Of a stretch of 64,000 bases of DNA, positions 44,818 to 56,500 are shown piece by piece (the first letter of the stretch is position 1; each line of letters starts with the position of its first letter). Under the pieces are notes generated by a model. That model was not told where the DNA came from. It saw nothing but the letters and a program-made list of their open reading frames with translations, and ran no database searches. This DNA is from Lunularia cruciata (lineage: Eukaryota > Streptophyta > Marchantiopsida > Lunulariales > Lunulariaceae). The stretch spans positions 17,180,001 through 17,244,000 of the forward strand of contig OX419762.1 of NCBI GenBank assembly GCA_948567375.1, read 5' to 3'. A program made the position numbers and the translations under genes.

Positions 44818-45867
44818 TTGAGTTACTTTGTCATGACAAAGTTCTTTGGGGATTCTCAAGGAGATAACATTGCAATACATAATGGGTTTACCCAAAGTGG
44901 CATTTGGTATCAGCCTATATCTCAAGTCCCAATGAAGGAGCATATTGACTCCAAGTTGGAGTTTGATATAGGGGCTGATTTAGTTAAGAGTGCACTTAGT
45001 GTATCTCCATTGTTGTTGTGGGATATGGACAAGATTTGTGGGGCTTCCAAAGGCCCTAGGCACTACTCTAGTACAATGGGTACCGTTGAGTTGGATGACT
45101 TCATCTAAGAGTTTGATAGTTGATGTGATCTATAGCAGATGCAAAACCCAATTTTGTTCACACCCTTCATGGCATAGAAGAGGTTATTTTAGCACTTAGA
45201 GGGTCCGCTAATGGACAACTATCATGAGTTTAGAAGAGCTCACTTGGAGGAGATTGAGCTATGGAGACAATATTGGTCTCCAAACTACATCCTTATCACT
45301 TCAAGCTTGGTTTCTAAGGGTAGATTGACAAGACCCACAAGTTCTCGCTCTAGTAGTCTTGCTGGATCTATTGGAGATGGTGCTACTATGAGTGGAGGTA
45401 CCACTATAGGAGATGGTGTAACATTAAAGTTCAACCCCATGGTAGAGTTCTTCCAATGTTTGAGTCATAACTACCAAGGAGTGTGGATTGACAAGTTGAG
45501 GAGCTTGCAGTAGTTCCAATAGAAGGTTGGAGAGAACCTATGTGAGGCATACACTTGCATGAGACAATTGATAAATTTTACTCAAGGAGTTACTAGGGCC
45601 CAAGCAAGCCAATTTTGGTATGGGATCTTAAATAGGGAGTTGTGATATAGAGTACGTGATGCTATGTTGTTATAGGCTACTTCACCTACCTTAGCAATGA
45701 TCTTTGATTTGGCTAAGCGCATTAAATTCAACATGGTATGGAGGAGAGAGTGGTGATATTTGGATTTGGTAGGGAGATCTCATCCAACAACATAGTGCAC
45801 TATGCCATGTTGGCTTCCAAGGGCAAAGTGGATAGCCCAAATCCTATGGAGTGGGTGGAGGGCCTTC
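44818..45867 (+). pseudogene. Gag of element E, part 1
   Basis: Open pieces at 44818-45108 and 45211-45513 and a readable frame after them resemble a gypsy Gag: 'FNPMVEFFQCL', 'GVWIDKLRSLQ', then 'GENLCEAYTCMRQLINFTQG' style text. Several stops interrupt. It is cut by element C at 45868 and continues at 52337 with the zinc knuckle. Confidence 0.6.
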
Positions 45868-46601
45868 TGTAACACCAAGAGCTAGCCATATGATCTAGAT
45901 GTGAAATTCAGTTTGGTAACATCTAGAATGATGTTATACATGATGCTTAAAATAGATCAGATAGAAGTATCACCAAAAGAGTACTTCTAGTAATAGGGTA
46001 GAAACCAAAGTAGACGTGAGAACCTTAGAACCAATAGCTAGACATATGATTTAAAGGTGAGAATTGGTCTGGTAACATTTGGAAGGATGTTATACATGAT
46101 GGACTAAAACAGATCAGAAATTGGTATCACCTAAAGGGGACTTCTACTAATAGAGTAGGAACCAAAATTTGCTTGAATCTTTGAAGGCAATTTTGGAGGC
46201 CTAAACAAATGAATTAGGCCTCAAAAACATACGGATTCCCCTCTGATGGAGGAAAGGTTGGCCTTCCCTTTCCCCTTGGTTTGTCTCATTGAGAGCTTTC
46301 CAATGGTACCTTATGTGATTCTGAGACTTCTACAAGAAGATTCCCTAAAAGATTCTCTCCGGTCAAAGCCTATTTGACTAACCAGATAGGAGTTAGACCG
46401 ACATGTCACCCATCCAAGTAAGTAATCCAAGGGTGAAGCTTGATGACATGTCACCTATCTGTGTGCCTAATCCTATGGTGTAGCTTCCTTGGAGGAGATC
46501 CTCTTTGTCTATATAATAAAGAGAAGGTGCTCCTTTGGGGCACCAAATGGTTGAGTGTAGAATCTGTGTTTTCTCACTTCTCTTGTCCTTGAAGTATTAC
46601 A
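45868..46601 (+). repeat. 5' LTR of element C
   Basis: TGTAACACCAAGAGCTAGCC to GAAGTATTACA. The probable TATA region is 'ctatataataaagag' near 46510. It is the reference for four solo LTRs elsewhere in the window. Confidence 0.93.
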
Positions 46602-46602
46602 A

Positions 46603-46614
46603 TGGTATTAGAGC
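46603..46614 (+). other. Primer-binding site of element C, initiator Met-tRNA
   Basis: TGGTATTAGAGC, one mismatch from the standard site, one base after the LTR. It is identical to the A1 site. Confidence 0.87.
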
Positions 46615-47186
46615 AAGTGTCTTAGTCCAAGAAAGTGGATCACCCCTCTTGGAAGAGCACACACTATTGAAACTAAGTCATTTGAGATGGAGAACATAGA
46701 GTAATTGCTAAACTTATGAAGGACTTTAAAGAGCGGACATGATGGATGCACCAGGAGGAAAATTTCTCGCACCTAGCTTTCCATTCCTGAATCCATTCCA
46801 CATCAAGGTTATGTACATCCAATGTGAGCAAATGAGGGTATTGCTAGTTTATCACTTTGGTGCAGAATTCATGGACAAGGTGATGAACTCACCAAACTCG
46901 ATGATTCTACCTGTGGTGATATATGACAAAGAGTGGGATTTGACAATCTACATTCTATTATGAAAAAATGGATGTGAATGTCTCAAATCTTCTCCCTTTC
47001 AACACTCAAATAGAAATCCGTTATGTAGTGAGACCGAAAGTGATGTTTAGAGATTTTGTGGTTAGGAATTTTGGCGGGGAGTATTATCAACAAGTGATAG
47101 CTTTTGAGGTCCCAATGGTAGTTCTGATAGTTTGTGCGCCTTCCAAGGTGATCATATTGACTCTATATTGAAGTAGATATTAGCAA
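46615..47186 (+). other. Element C leader
   Basis: It holds two short open frames, 46739-46963 and 46968-47171, with similar ends ('VVIYDKEWDLTIYILL', 'VVLIVCAPSKVIILTLY'). Both contain an 'FxxxFGxE(F/Y)xxxV' pattern, so they may be a duplicated small domain. I do not recognise it. Confidence 0.4.
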
Positions 47187-48240
47187 TTGAGTGTTGTAGG
47201 AACCGTGGATCCAAAATTGCGAGAATTGGTGCAAGGAATGCAAGGGATGTTGAATGAATTTCGAGAGATTAAGATGACCATAGAGACATTACAAAGTCAA
47301 GTGCATAATTTCAAGAACAATCAAGCCATGCAAGAAGAAGAGCCGTCTCAAAACCCAATACCTGCAATTGAAGTACTTGGAGAGGCACCTATGCCTATGA
47401 ACCCTATCAACGATGAAGCCATATTGCTACTCCGGATGAAGAAGACCTACAACATCAAGCCTTACAAGGAGCAACGTATGATGGGAGTAGTGGAAAATTG
47501 GATCTCAAGAATGAATCGATATTTTAGATTGTTCTCAACAGAGATCACAGAGCATGCTATAGGTATGTTTGCATGTGGGTATTTGACAAATAAAGCCCTC
47601 ACATGGTATGATGCTTGGGAATGATCCATTTGGCAAAGAGAAGGGAGGTCACTTGGATAGCAATGCAAGAAGGATTGCTAAAGAATTTCCAATTGGTGGA
47701 TTTTGTGCAGATGGCTCAAACCTAACTATGGGGATTGAGACAAAAGAACATCATACAAGAGTAAGCAGAGACATTTCTAGATCTACAAGTCGCAATAACC
47801 GACATGAGTCCAATAGAGGCTCTTGACAATTTTAAACGAGGGTTAAAGGAGTGGATTTGCCAAGAAGTCTTGGTGCAAAATCCTCGCACGATATTTGAAG
47901 CCATTGCTTCTACATAAAGAATAGTAGGAGCATTGGATGGAGGTGAAGGAGTAGTTCCACCTCAACATTATCGGGTAGAAATGCCACACATGGGTGGACC
48001 AATACCAATGGAATTGGGCAACCTTCAATTTTGAGATCAAGGAGCATGACCGCATGGATAGGTAGAAGAACAAAGAGATGGAGTCCCACAAGGAGAAGGA
48101 ACTCGAGGAGAACAATGCCATTGTTACAATTGTGACCGTATTAAATATCTACCAATTGTCGCACTCATTTCCCTAGAGGCCCTTGGCCTTTGTACAAGAG
48201 ACCTTTGAATAACATGGAGAGGCGCATTGAAGAGGAGGAG
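47187..48240 (+). pseudogene. Gag of element C
   Basis: Open 47187-47624: a helical N-terminus ('LRELVQGMQGMLNEFREI'), then the capsid start 'VENWISRMNRYFRLF' and 'NKALTWYDAW', matching gypsy Gag. A frameshift follows at about 47625. A degenerate zinc knuckle reads 'CHCYNCD' near 48120. Confidence 0.75.
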
Positions 48241-48960
48241 GTAGAAATCACTTTAGAAAACAAAGATCACCAATAAATGTACCTTGCGGCCTTACTGGCT
48301 CAATAAGGAAGAAGAGAAGCAAGAGAAGGAAGAAGACTAATGTGCAAAGATCTTGAAAGGAAACCTCACAATTGATTGTCATGAATGGAGTTCTAAAAGG
48401 CAATCAAGTGAGAGTATTAATCAATCCGGGAGCAATAGAGAATTTATTATCTCGATCTGTTGCAATAAGATTGGGAATGGATCTAGAGAGAGAGATGGGA
48501 GTGAAGAAGTAGAGTTCCATAACGGGCAAACAAAGAGGATTGAATCATTATCTAGACTCTTTGCAGGAGAATAACAAGAAGTAATTGAGTGGCGAGTGAT
48601 ACAATGAGCTCGTTATGATACAATCTTAGGCATGCCATGGATGGAGCATTACAACCCTATGGTAGATTGGAGGAAGAAAGTAGTGAGAACCTACCAATGG
48701 TCAATCATTGGGTTTAAAGAAAAATCACATAGGTAGGAACTACCTTCTAAATGTCATAGGGACGGCAATTCTCTATACAATTGATAGATGTTTCATGGGT
48801 CTAATAAGAGAAGTCCAAAGTGCACAACTCAATGGACAAATTCCTGAGAAATTGAAGGTTGTGGTAGATGAATTTCAAGATGTCTTTCTCAATGATCTAC
48901 CCTTGGGATTACCACCAAAAAGGTGAATAGATCATAAAATTGAGACACTCTCGGGGAAGA
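48241..48960 (+). pseudogene. Protease region of element C
   Basis: The frame near 48407 reads 'VRVLINPGAIENLLS', so the catalytic aspartate (usual D-P/S-G) is asparagine. 'DTILGMPWMEHYNP' follows near 48620, the conserved distal protease segment. Open piece 48708-48926 ends in 'FQDVFLNDLPLGLPPKR', the usual approach to reverse transcriptase. Confidence 0.75.
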
Positions 48961-50090
48961 AACCTCCTTGTAAGGCCCCATATCGCCTATCACCTCATGA
49001 GTTGGAGGAGTATAAGACTAAAATTAAGGAGATGCTGCAAAAGGGGTTCATCCAACCCAATGTATCACCATATGGGGCTCCTATCTTGTTTGTGAAGAAG
49101 AAGGATAGTGCAATGCGCATGTGCATTGACTATTGAGGTCTTAATCAGCAAATAGTGAAGAAAAAATACCCCTTACCTTGCATGGATGACCTGTTTGATC
49201 AACTCCATGGAGCAAGATACTTCACCAAATTGGACTTGCAGAGCGGTTACAATCAAATCCAAATTGTAGAGGAGGATGTGTACAAAATTACCTTTTGAAC
49301 CAAGTATGGCCACTTTGAGTATCTCGTGATGCCTTTTGGCCTCACCAATGCACCTGCCACTTTCATGAGTCTAATGAACACAAACAACATCTACGAGAGG
49401 TCCTCAAGATTCTAAGACAAAATCAATTGTATGCCAAAATCTCAAAGTGAAAGTTTGGCAAGTCTGAAGTAGACTACTTGGGGCATAGAGTAAGTGCAGA
49501 GTGCATTCAAGTCTTGACGGATAAAATAGAGGTCATTCAAAAATGGAGTGCCTCAGAAGATCAAACTCAACTCAATAGCTTCTTGGGGTTTACAGGATTC
49601 TATCGTAGATTTGTCAAGGACTTCTCCAAGGTTGCACAGCCTTTAATGGAACTACTTGGCAAGGAGAAGAAGTGGACATGGGAAACCACACAAGAGTTGG
49701 CCTTTCAAGAATTGAAAGCCACCTTGCTACATGCACCAATCTTGAAGTGGTATGACCCAAAACGTCCAATCAAGTTGGCTACATATGCATTAGGCGTAGC
49801 AATAGGAGCAATCCTACAACAAGAGTGGCATGAAGGATGACATCCAATTGCATATTTCCCTTGAAAGTTGTTACCGGTAGAGTGCAACTACCACACCACA
49901 AAATGAGAAGAGTTGGCCATTGTTTTGGCAACCAAGCATTGGAAGCACTATTTGGGCGAGAAGGCATTTGTAGTAGAGATAGACCACAAACCTCTAGTCT
50001 ACCTCAAGACACAAAAGGATCTATCTCGTTGCCAAATTTAGTGGACAGAGTGGTGACAATGCTTCAACATGACAATCCCCTATGTGGAAG
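48961..50090 (+). pseudogene. Reverse transcriptase and RNase H of element C, palm motif deleted
   Basis: '[18 protein letters not shown]' (about 49080), 'YPLPCMDDLFDQL', 'YFTKLDLQSGYNQI' and '[14 protein letters not shown]' are clear. At about 49375 the sequence jumps directly to '[13 protein letters not shown]'-type text, so the segment that should hold the F/Y-x-D-D motif is missing. The downstream open frame 49478-49840 has 'FTGFYRRFVKDFS' and RNase H text ('LATYALGVAIGAILQQ', first D lost). 'VEIDHKPLVYLKT' near 49975 completes RNase H. Confidence 0.85.
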
Positions 50091-50970
50091 GTAAGAAGCA
50101 ACTTGTAGATGCATTCACCCGTATGCCAATGGCAAACAACTTGGTGGCAGAGGTTAAGATTAACCCTGAATTCTGGTCAAAGATTCTGGCTGCTACAAAA
50201 ACTGATCCACAGATTGTTGAAGCACAATCATCCAAAGGCATCACCAGCACCCAAGGACTCACCTTTTGTGATGGAAGATTATGGATCCCAAATGTCCCAG
50301 AATTATGCACCACCATTCTAGCAGAATGCCATGATTCGACCATTGCAAGTCATGTCGGAGTGGACAAGACCTTGGATGCAGTCCAACGCCATTACTATTG
50401 GCCCAAGATGAGCAACAACATGATGGACTACATGCGCAGTTGCCTACTTTTTCAACGTAACAAAGCTCTTAATCAAGCTCCTGCATGGCTCCTTCAACCT
50501 CTCACCATGCCTACCCAATGTTGGGAACAAGTGAGTATGGATCTTGTCTGTGAATACTCAAAACCACCTCAGGGTTTGACTCCATTGTGGTCTTTGTGGA
50601 CCGGCTCAGCAAAATGATTCATGTACACCCTACCACCAAGGATGTGACCGCTCCACAACTAGCTCAATTATACTTAGATGCAGTCTTCTTTCACCATGGC
50701 TTGTCTAGAGTACTTATCACCAATAGGGGCACTCAATTCACCAGTTTGTTTTGGCAAACACTCTTTGGTTTCTTCAAAACCAAGTTGACCATGTCCACAA
50801 CTTACCACCCACAAATAGAGCGGGCTAATTGTTCAATTGAAGACATGTTACACAACTTCACCTTAGAAGAGCAAGAGAGGTGGGACACCCTACTCCCGTT
50901 TTTGGAATTTGCTTACAATAATTTAGTGAATGCATCCACCTAAGTCACTCCATTCTTCCTCATGTATGTT
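50091..50970 (+). pseudogene. Integrase of element C
   Basis: The zinc region is 'SHVGVDKTLDAVQRHYYW' with 'CLLFQRNK', one zinc cysteine replaced by F. The core shows 'VFVDRLSKMIHVHP' (D), 'LITNRGTQFTSLFWQ' (second D replaced by N) and 'IEDMLHNF' (E). A frame change occurs near 50590. Confidence 0.85.
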
Positions 50971-51384
50971 TGAGCATCCCTTCACACCTTCTAGCTTGAT
51001 GAAGATCCGTCCAATGGTTACCAAGGTCGATGCAATCAACACATTTGTTTCTAGAATCCAACAAGGTGTGGAGAGTGCCAAGCGCAGATTACAGATTGTG
51101 CAAAATCGACAAAAGCAGTATGTTGATGCACATTGTAGGCACATGGAGTTCAATGTTGAGGATCAAGTGTGGCTATTGACAACCAACCTCACATTAGTTG
51201 GACCTCGTAAGCTCAGACCTTGGGCCTTTCTCAATTCTTCGTCGCATTGGTGCTGTGGCCTATCACCTTGAGCTACCACCATACATGAAGATACATCAAG
51301 TGTTCCATGTTTCCCTACTACACAAATATGGTCCCCAATCTGGCCAGGGTCATTCCACACAAGACATTCAACCTTGTCCGACAC

Positions 51385-51587
51385 TCATTGATGGCATAGA
51401 AGAAGTGAAGCGTATTCTCCAAAAATGCATGCGTGGTACTCGTCATTTGCTGGTGGATTATCTAGTACAGTGGAAAGGTTACCTCTTCTATGAAGCAACC
51501 TGGGAGCCCGCTGCCAATTTGACACATGCACCGGTGTTGGTGCAAGCATTTGAGCAACAATTGCACACAAGGACGTTGCATCTTTAA
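51385..51587 (+). pseudogene. Chromodomain end of element C
   Basis: The open frame 51198-51587 ends with a chromodomain: 'IEEVKRILQKCMRG', 'LVDYLVQWKGYLFYEATWEP' (split across about 51450-51510), 'AFEQQL'. Such domains read histone methyl marks and steer integration into heterochromatin (established for chromoviruses). The purine tract 'aaaggagagaggtc' follows. Confidence 0.85.
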
Positions 51588-51599
51588 AGGAGAGAGGTC

Positions 51600-52336
51600 T
51601 GTAATACCAAGAGCTAGCAATATGATCTAGATGTGGAATTTGGTTTGGTAATATCTAGAATGATGTTATACATGATGGTCAAAATAGATCAGATAGTAGT
51701 ATCACCAAAAGAGTACTTCTACTAATAGGGTAAAAACCAAAATAGACTTGAGAACCTTAGAACCAATAGCTAGACATATGATTTAAAGGTGAGAATTGGT
51801 TTGGTAACATCAGGAAGGATGTTACACATGATGGACTAAAACAGATCAGAATGAGGTATCACCAAAAGGAGACTTCTACTAATAGAGTAGGAACCAAAAT
51901 ATGCTTGAAATCTTTGAAGGTAATTTTGGAGACTTGAACGGATGAATTAGGCCTCAAAAATGTGCAGATTCCCTCACAATGAAAAAAGGTTGGCTTTCCC
52001 TTTCCCCCTAGTTTGTCTTGTTGAGAGCTTTCTAATGGTACCTTACTCACGTGATTCTGAGACTCCTACAAGAAGATTCCCTAAAAGATTCCCTTTGGTC
52101 AAAGCCTATTTGACCAACCAGATAGGACCTAGACCAACATGTCACCCATCCAAGTAAGTAATGCAAGGGTGGAGCTTGCTTACGTGTCACCTATATGTGT
52201 GCTTAATCCTATAGTGGAGCTTCCTCGAAGGAGATCCTCTTTGTCTATATAATAAAGAGAAGGTGCTCCTTTGGGGCACCAAATGGTTGAGTGTGTAATT
52301 TGTGTTTCTCTCTTCTCTTGTCCTCGGAGTATTACA
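51600..52336 (+). repeat. 3' LTR of element C
   Basis: TGTAATACCAAGAGCTAGC to GGAGTATTACA. Confidence 0.93.
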
Positions 52337-53160
52337 CCTAGTGTAGCTAGACCCTTACCTTCAGTTCTAGGTCAACAACAACTAGTGAGTAGTGGTGTTG
52401 CTTGTTGGACTTGTGGTGGATATCACCACAAAGGAGATTGCACTTAGGGCAGTGGATATGATACATTTAGTGCATCATAGCCATCATAGAGAGAGTGTGA
52501 CCGTTGCATAGATTTGGTCACACAAGTGACTAATGCTTTGACCTTCACCTAGAGTTATGGAGTAGTAGGGCTATTATGGCAAGGAATAGAGGAGCTCCAA
52601 GTCATGGAGGACGAGGTGGTAGAGGTGGTCGTAGACGATCCACACTTTATAGGGATGCAATGCATGTCCTTACTTATGATACAACCTTAACTACTCGGAT
52701 TGAGCAATTGGAGAAAAGATTAGGTAGCATGGCCATAGCTCAAAGGAATTCAAATTTGGGTGCAAGGCTTCCACCTCGTATGTTGGTGATAAAGATGTCT
52801 TGGACTTCATGTGTGTAGCAACATAGGTAGATGCATATGCCATAATGACTAGGAGTGCAATACGTGCTCTAGAGCCTAGAGGAGCATCAATGGAGTTGGA
52901 CCCATAGAGAGGAGAGGCTGGTAGACAGGTCAGACTTCTCAAGTCTTTTACCTCTCTAAGGCACTATAGATAACATCCATGGCTCCTAGACGTCCTAGTG
53001 TAGGTGTGGTAGGTGGTGATGGGATGCATGATAGACTACCTACTAGTTAGTCACCTATTACTACACGTATAGAGTCTAGCTCAATTGGTGTAGCTATTAG
53101 GGGTAGCTTAGTTGATTATGCGCTTCCCTTTATTCTCAATTAGTGACACGTTTACATTGG
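52337..53160 (+). pseudogene. Gag of element E, part 2, with zinc knuckle
   Basis: It continues the Gag cut at 45867. 'CWTCGGYHHKGDC' near 52410 is a CX2CX4HX4C zinc knuckle in form. Text after it is Gly/Arg-rich ('HGGRGGRGGRRR', about 52600). Confidence 0.6.
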
Positions 53161-54254
53161 GAGTTTATCCAACTCTAGTGTTTCAACTGGCTGCCACATT
53201 TTGTGAGAGTAGGGATGATTCCTGCTTCTAGAGCGGAGGTGGTTGATAGTGGAGTTGACTTGGATGAGGAGCATGGGATCCGGTCAACGGCTAGTGGGGT
53301 ATGGTAGGCATCAATAGCTAGATTAGAGGAGTTATTAGCCAGACCTACCTTTGAGTGAGCATGGTTCACACTTAGAGTTATCCTATTGGATAACCAAAGG
53401 GAGATTTTCCATTTAGTGGGACCATAAGGGAAGGTCTATACACCATAGACGGTTTTATTAGACTGTGGTGTGTAGTCCCTTATGTTGTGAAAGGCTACAA
53501 TTGTTGATCTAGAGCTATGGAAGACCGATGTGGAGAGGTGTCCATTTCAGATCCAGACATCTCTAGAGGTGGTTCTACATAGTACATCACATGTGGAGAG
53601 CTCATTATCCAAATTCAGCTTGGTTATCCAATTGATAGCTTTGTGATGAGAGCTTAGACTATTGTAAAAATAGCAGAGTCTTATGATGTGCTAGTGGGTG
53701 GAGAAGCATTATACCCAATGGGCTTTAGTATTGATTATTGGGAAGAGACAACCTCCTATAGACAATGTTGGCAGTCAGGTGAAGGACGAGTATGTTATCT
53801 ACCCATATGCTTTAGTAGTGGCAGTCTTGGCTCACTACAATTAGGGATCATAACATCAATTTCAACTTCCAATGGTTTTGTTACTTAGCCAGATGACTTA
53901 TTGGAGGAGAATGCCCATGTAGAGGATACTCTAGTACCAAAGGAGATCACTCAAATTTGGAGTATGAGTGGGATTGTTCCATCCATCTTGGATGTTCTAT
54001 TGTGGAGTTTTGAGGAGACAATGTAGTAACATGCAGATCAATTGGTACAACAGGCTTGGAGTGAAGCTTTTGTACCACCAAAAGACCAATGTGAGGATGA
54101 ACCTCCAAAATCTATCATATTAGCACCTTTGGATACCACACTCATTGCTTGTTAGTATCCAATAAAGGGAGTATGTCTATTGGAGTTGTTGGTGGGATTA
54201 ACACTAGACTAGCTGCAATATTATAGGTAGGTATTTGAGTACAAAGGTACTTGC

Positions 54255-54302
<48 letters not shown>

Positions 54303-55830
54303 GAATGCTAGACAAGTCTCTCTATATCATGTGGCACACTTGGTCTATCAATATCCTTAGTTATTATTGATGTCAACAATTAAGGGTTACTAGAAGATCC
54401 TACCATTAGTTATTTCTTTATTGGGGGCACAAGATCTAGAGAGACATGGTCCCATTCATTTGGTGATTTTTGGATGGCTATGTCAAGGATATACATGTGT
54501 TGGCCAAGGTCAAGGTCTCTAAGATCCTATTTTAGTGTGTTTTGGAAGATGTAACGTATGACATTTCTAGGTATATCGGTCTATTTCTCCAACCTACATT
54601 TTGGAAAATGTCTATTTGATGAGTGATTCTTGGACTTAGGTGGTGGTAAGTACACATCACGTCCATTCTTGGATGGGACATGCCATTTTGTTTGATGCAA
54701 CAAGAGTGAGATAATGGGCACATCATCTTTGTCTTTGGTAGACAAACCTCTTACATAGAGAGGTTCTACAACGAGCTAGGATGGGTTTCAATTACTAGAC
54801 CACCTCACTATTGATGACATCTTGGATGTTGGGTGCTAGTCTTAGATGGTAGTGGCTGATAGGTCACATATGGTAGTGGTTAACCTTTTTGGATAGCCTA
54901 GAGCCACTTTACCCACACTTATGAGTTTCTCAAGCTCTCATGCTTTTTGAGAAGGAGGTCCTAGACTTGTTTGAGACTCACAATTACAACAATTGGTGGA
55001 ACCCAATGCCAATGAGAGGGTTCTTGCACCAATATTATTACTATCATAGTAGTGTTAGAGGCATCCAAGCATTAGTTGTTAGGTCAGATTATGGATTGAA
55101 ACTCTTTGACCTAGATTATGAGCCTTGGCTTGGTAGAGCAACTAGGATGCACTTCATAGCCATCACCACTCATACACTTGATCTGTGCCTATCGAGACGA
55201 TTCAAGCACATGTTAGGGGTGATGGATAGAGTGGGTAGGTATTCTTGGGACACAACCAATGGCTACTAGTGAGAAAGGTTTACTTGGGGTATATCTAGGT
55301 GAGCGTGATCTACTTGGGTTACACTTTTGGTCTACTTGGGATGCAACTAAAAGCCGTATAGAGCTTGCAACCAAATTGGAGGGAGTTTTCCACACTTATG
55401 TTGGGACCTCTAGTGGGTAGGAGCATAACACTACTGCTCCCAAGGGTGCAATGTAATAGCCAGTTAATACATCTTCCACTCCTACATCAATTACAAAGGT
55501 TACATGGGAGCTAGATCTTGGACTCAAGCTTATAAGAGGGGAAAGATGGAGAGTTTGGTGGTTCTTGAGGAGCTACGCAAGCTGTTTTGCTTTTTAGTAT
55601 GAAGGATTTAGGTACTCCAAAAGGAACATGGTATTTGAATTGAGCTGACCAGCAATACACCAATTTTTTGCGTCTCTATATATATAGTGATATGGAGAGA
55701 GCATTGATTTAGAGCTAGAGTAGAGACCTTTTTGAGGCTATTTTGGTAGAGATTTCACATGGGGAGTGTGCATCAACTATAGTGATGCTAGCCAAGAAGG
55801 ATATGCATGGCAACTACATAGATAGGTGGA
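53161..55830 (+). pseudogene. Protease-linker region of element E (heavily decayed)
   Basis: Short readable pieces only: 53688-53888 ('VGGEALYPMGFSIDYWEE') resembles the end of a gypsy protease, and 54940-55269 has no recognised domain. A long GA repeat sits inside. I cannot place boundaries. Confidence 0.4.
54257..54299. repeat. (AG)n microsatellite
   Basis: About 21 AG dinucleotides inside element E. Confidence 0.96.
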
Positions 55831-56500
55831 TGTGTGGAGAATACTATCGTATCAATCAATAGACTAGGGCTGATCGGTATGCCATGTCTACTCCAAAGGA
55901 GATCTTTGATATGATTGGGTATGCAAAGGTCTTTAGTACTTTAGACCTTTGAGTAAGATATCATCAATTGCCAATCAAGGAGGTAGATAAGTCAAATATA
56001 ACATTCTTGGCTATTGATCCTCATAGCAAGGATGTATTATGTCAATAGAGGTTCTTACCATTTGGGTTAACAAATTCTCCTACCAAGTTCCAAAGTGCCA
56101 TGGACAAGATCTTGACAGGACTGGATTTGCTCAGTGCTATATTGATGACATTTTGGTCTATAGCATTAGTATGGAAGAGCATGAGAGGTATTTGTTGGAG
56201 GTGTTTGAGAGACTAAAATCTCAAGACTCAAATTACATCTTGGGAAGTGTAGGTTCTTCCACGATCAAGTTGAGTATTTGGATCACACTATCGACTCTAG
56301 AAGACTTGGTGTTTAGTAGACCAAGGTGGAGACTATTGCACATATTCCTTGGCCTATGGATGTGAGCAAAATATGAGGATTCCTTGGGTTGACAAAATTC
56401 TATTGCCATTATGTTAGAGGATTTAGTGCCATTGCCAAGGTCTTGAAAAAGCTGACCAAGCTTACAAAGGAGTGGTGTTTGGAGAGATTAGCTAGAGCAA
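55831..56500 (+). pseudogene. Reverse transcriptase of element E
   Basis: Readable text includes 'YAMSTPKEIFDMIGYAKVFS', 'RYHQLPIKEVDKS', 'RFLPFGLTNSPTKFQ' and the palm motif 'CYIDDILVYS' near 56136, with both aspartates kept. Two stops in the N-terminal half and a frameshift near 56090 break it. Confidence 0.8.

Larger units (their letters stand above)
45868..52336 (+). mobile_element. Ty3/gypsy chromodomain retrotransposon, family C, inserted in element E Gag
   Basis: LTRs of about 735 bp at 45868-46601 and 51600-52336 start TGTAA(C/T)ACCAAGAGC and end GTATTACA. Flanks CCTTC and CCTAG agree at only 3 of 5 bases, so the duplication has diverged. The host Gag reads on sensibly from 45867 to 52337. 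An initiator-Met primer site, Gag, protease, reverse transcriptase, RNase H, integrase and chromodomain are present, all broken. Confidence 0.92.
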
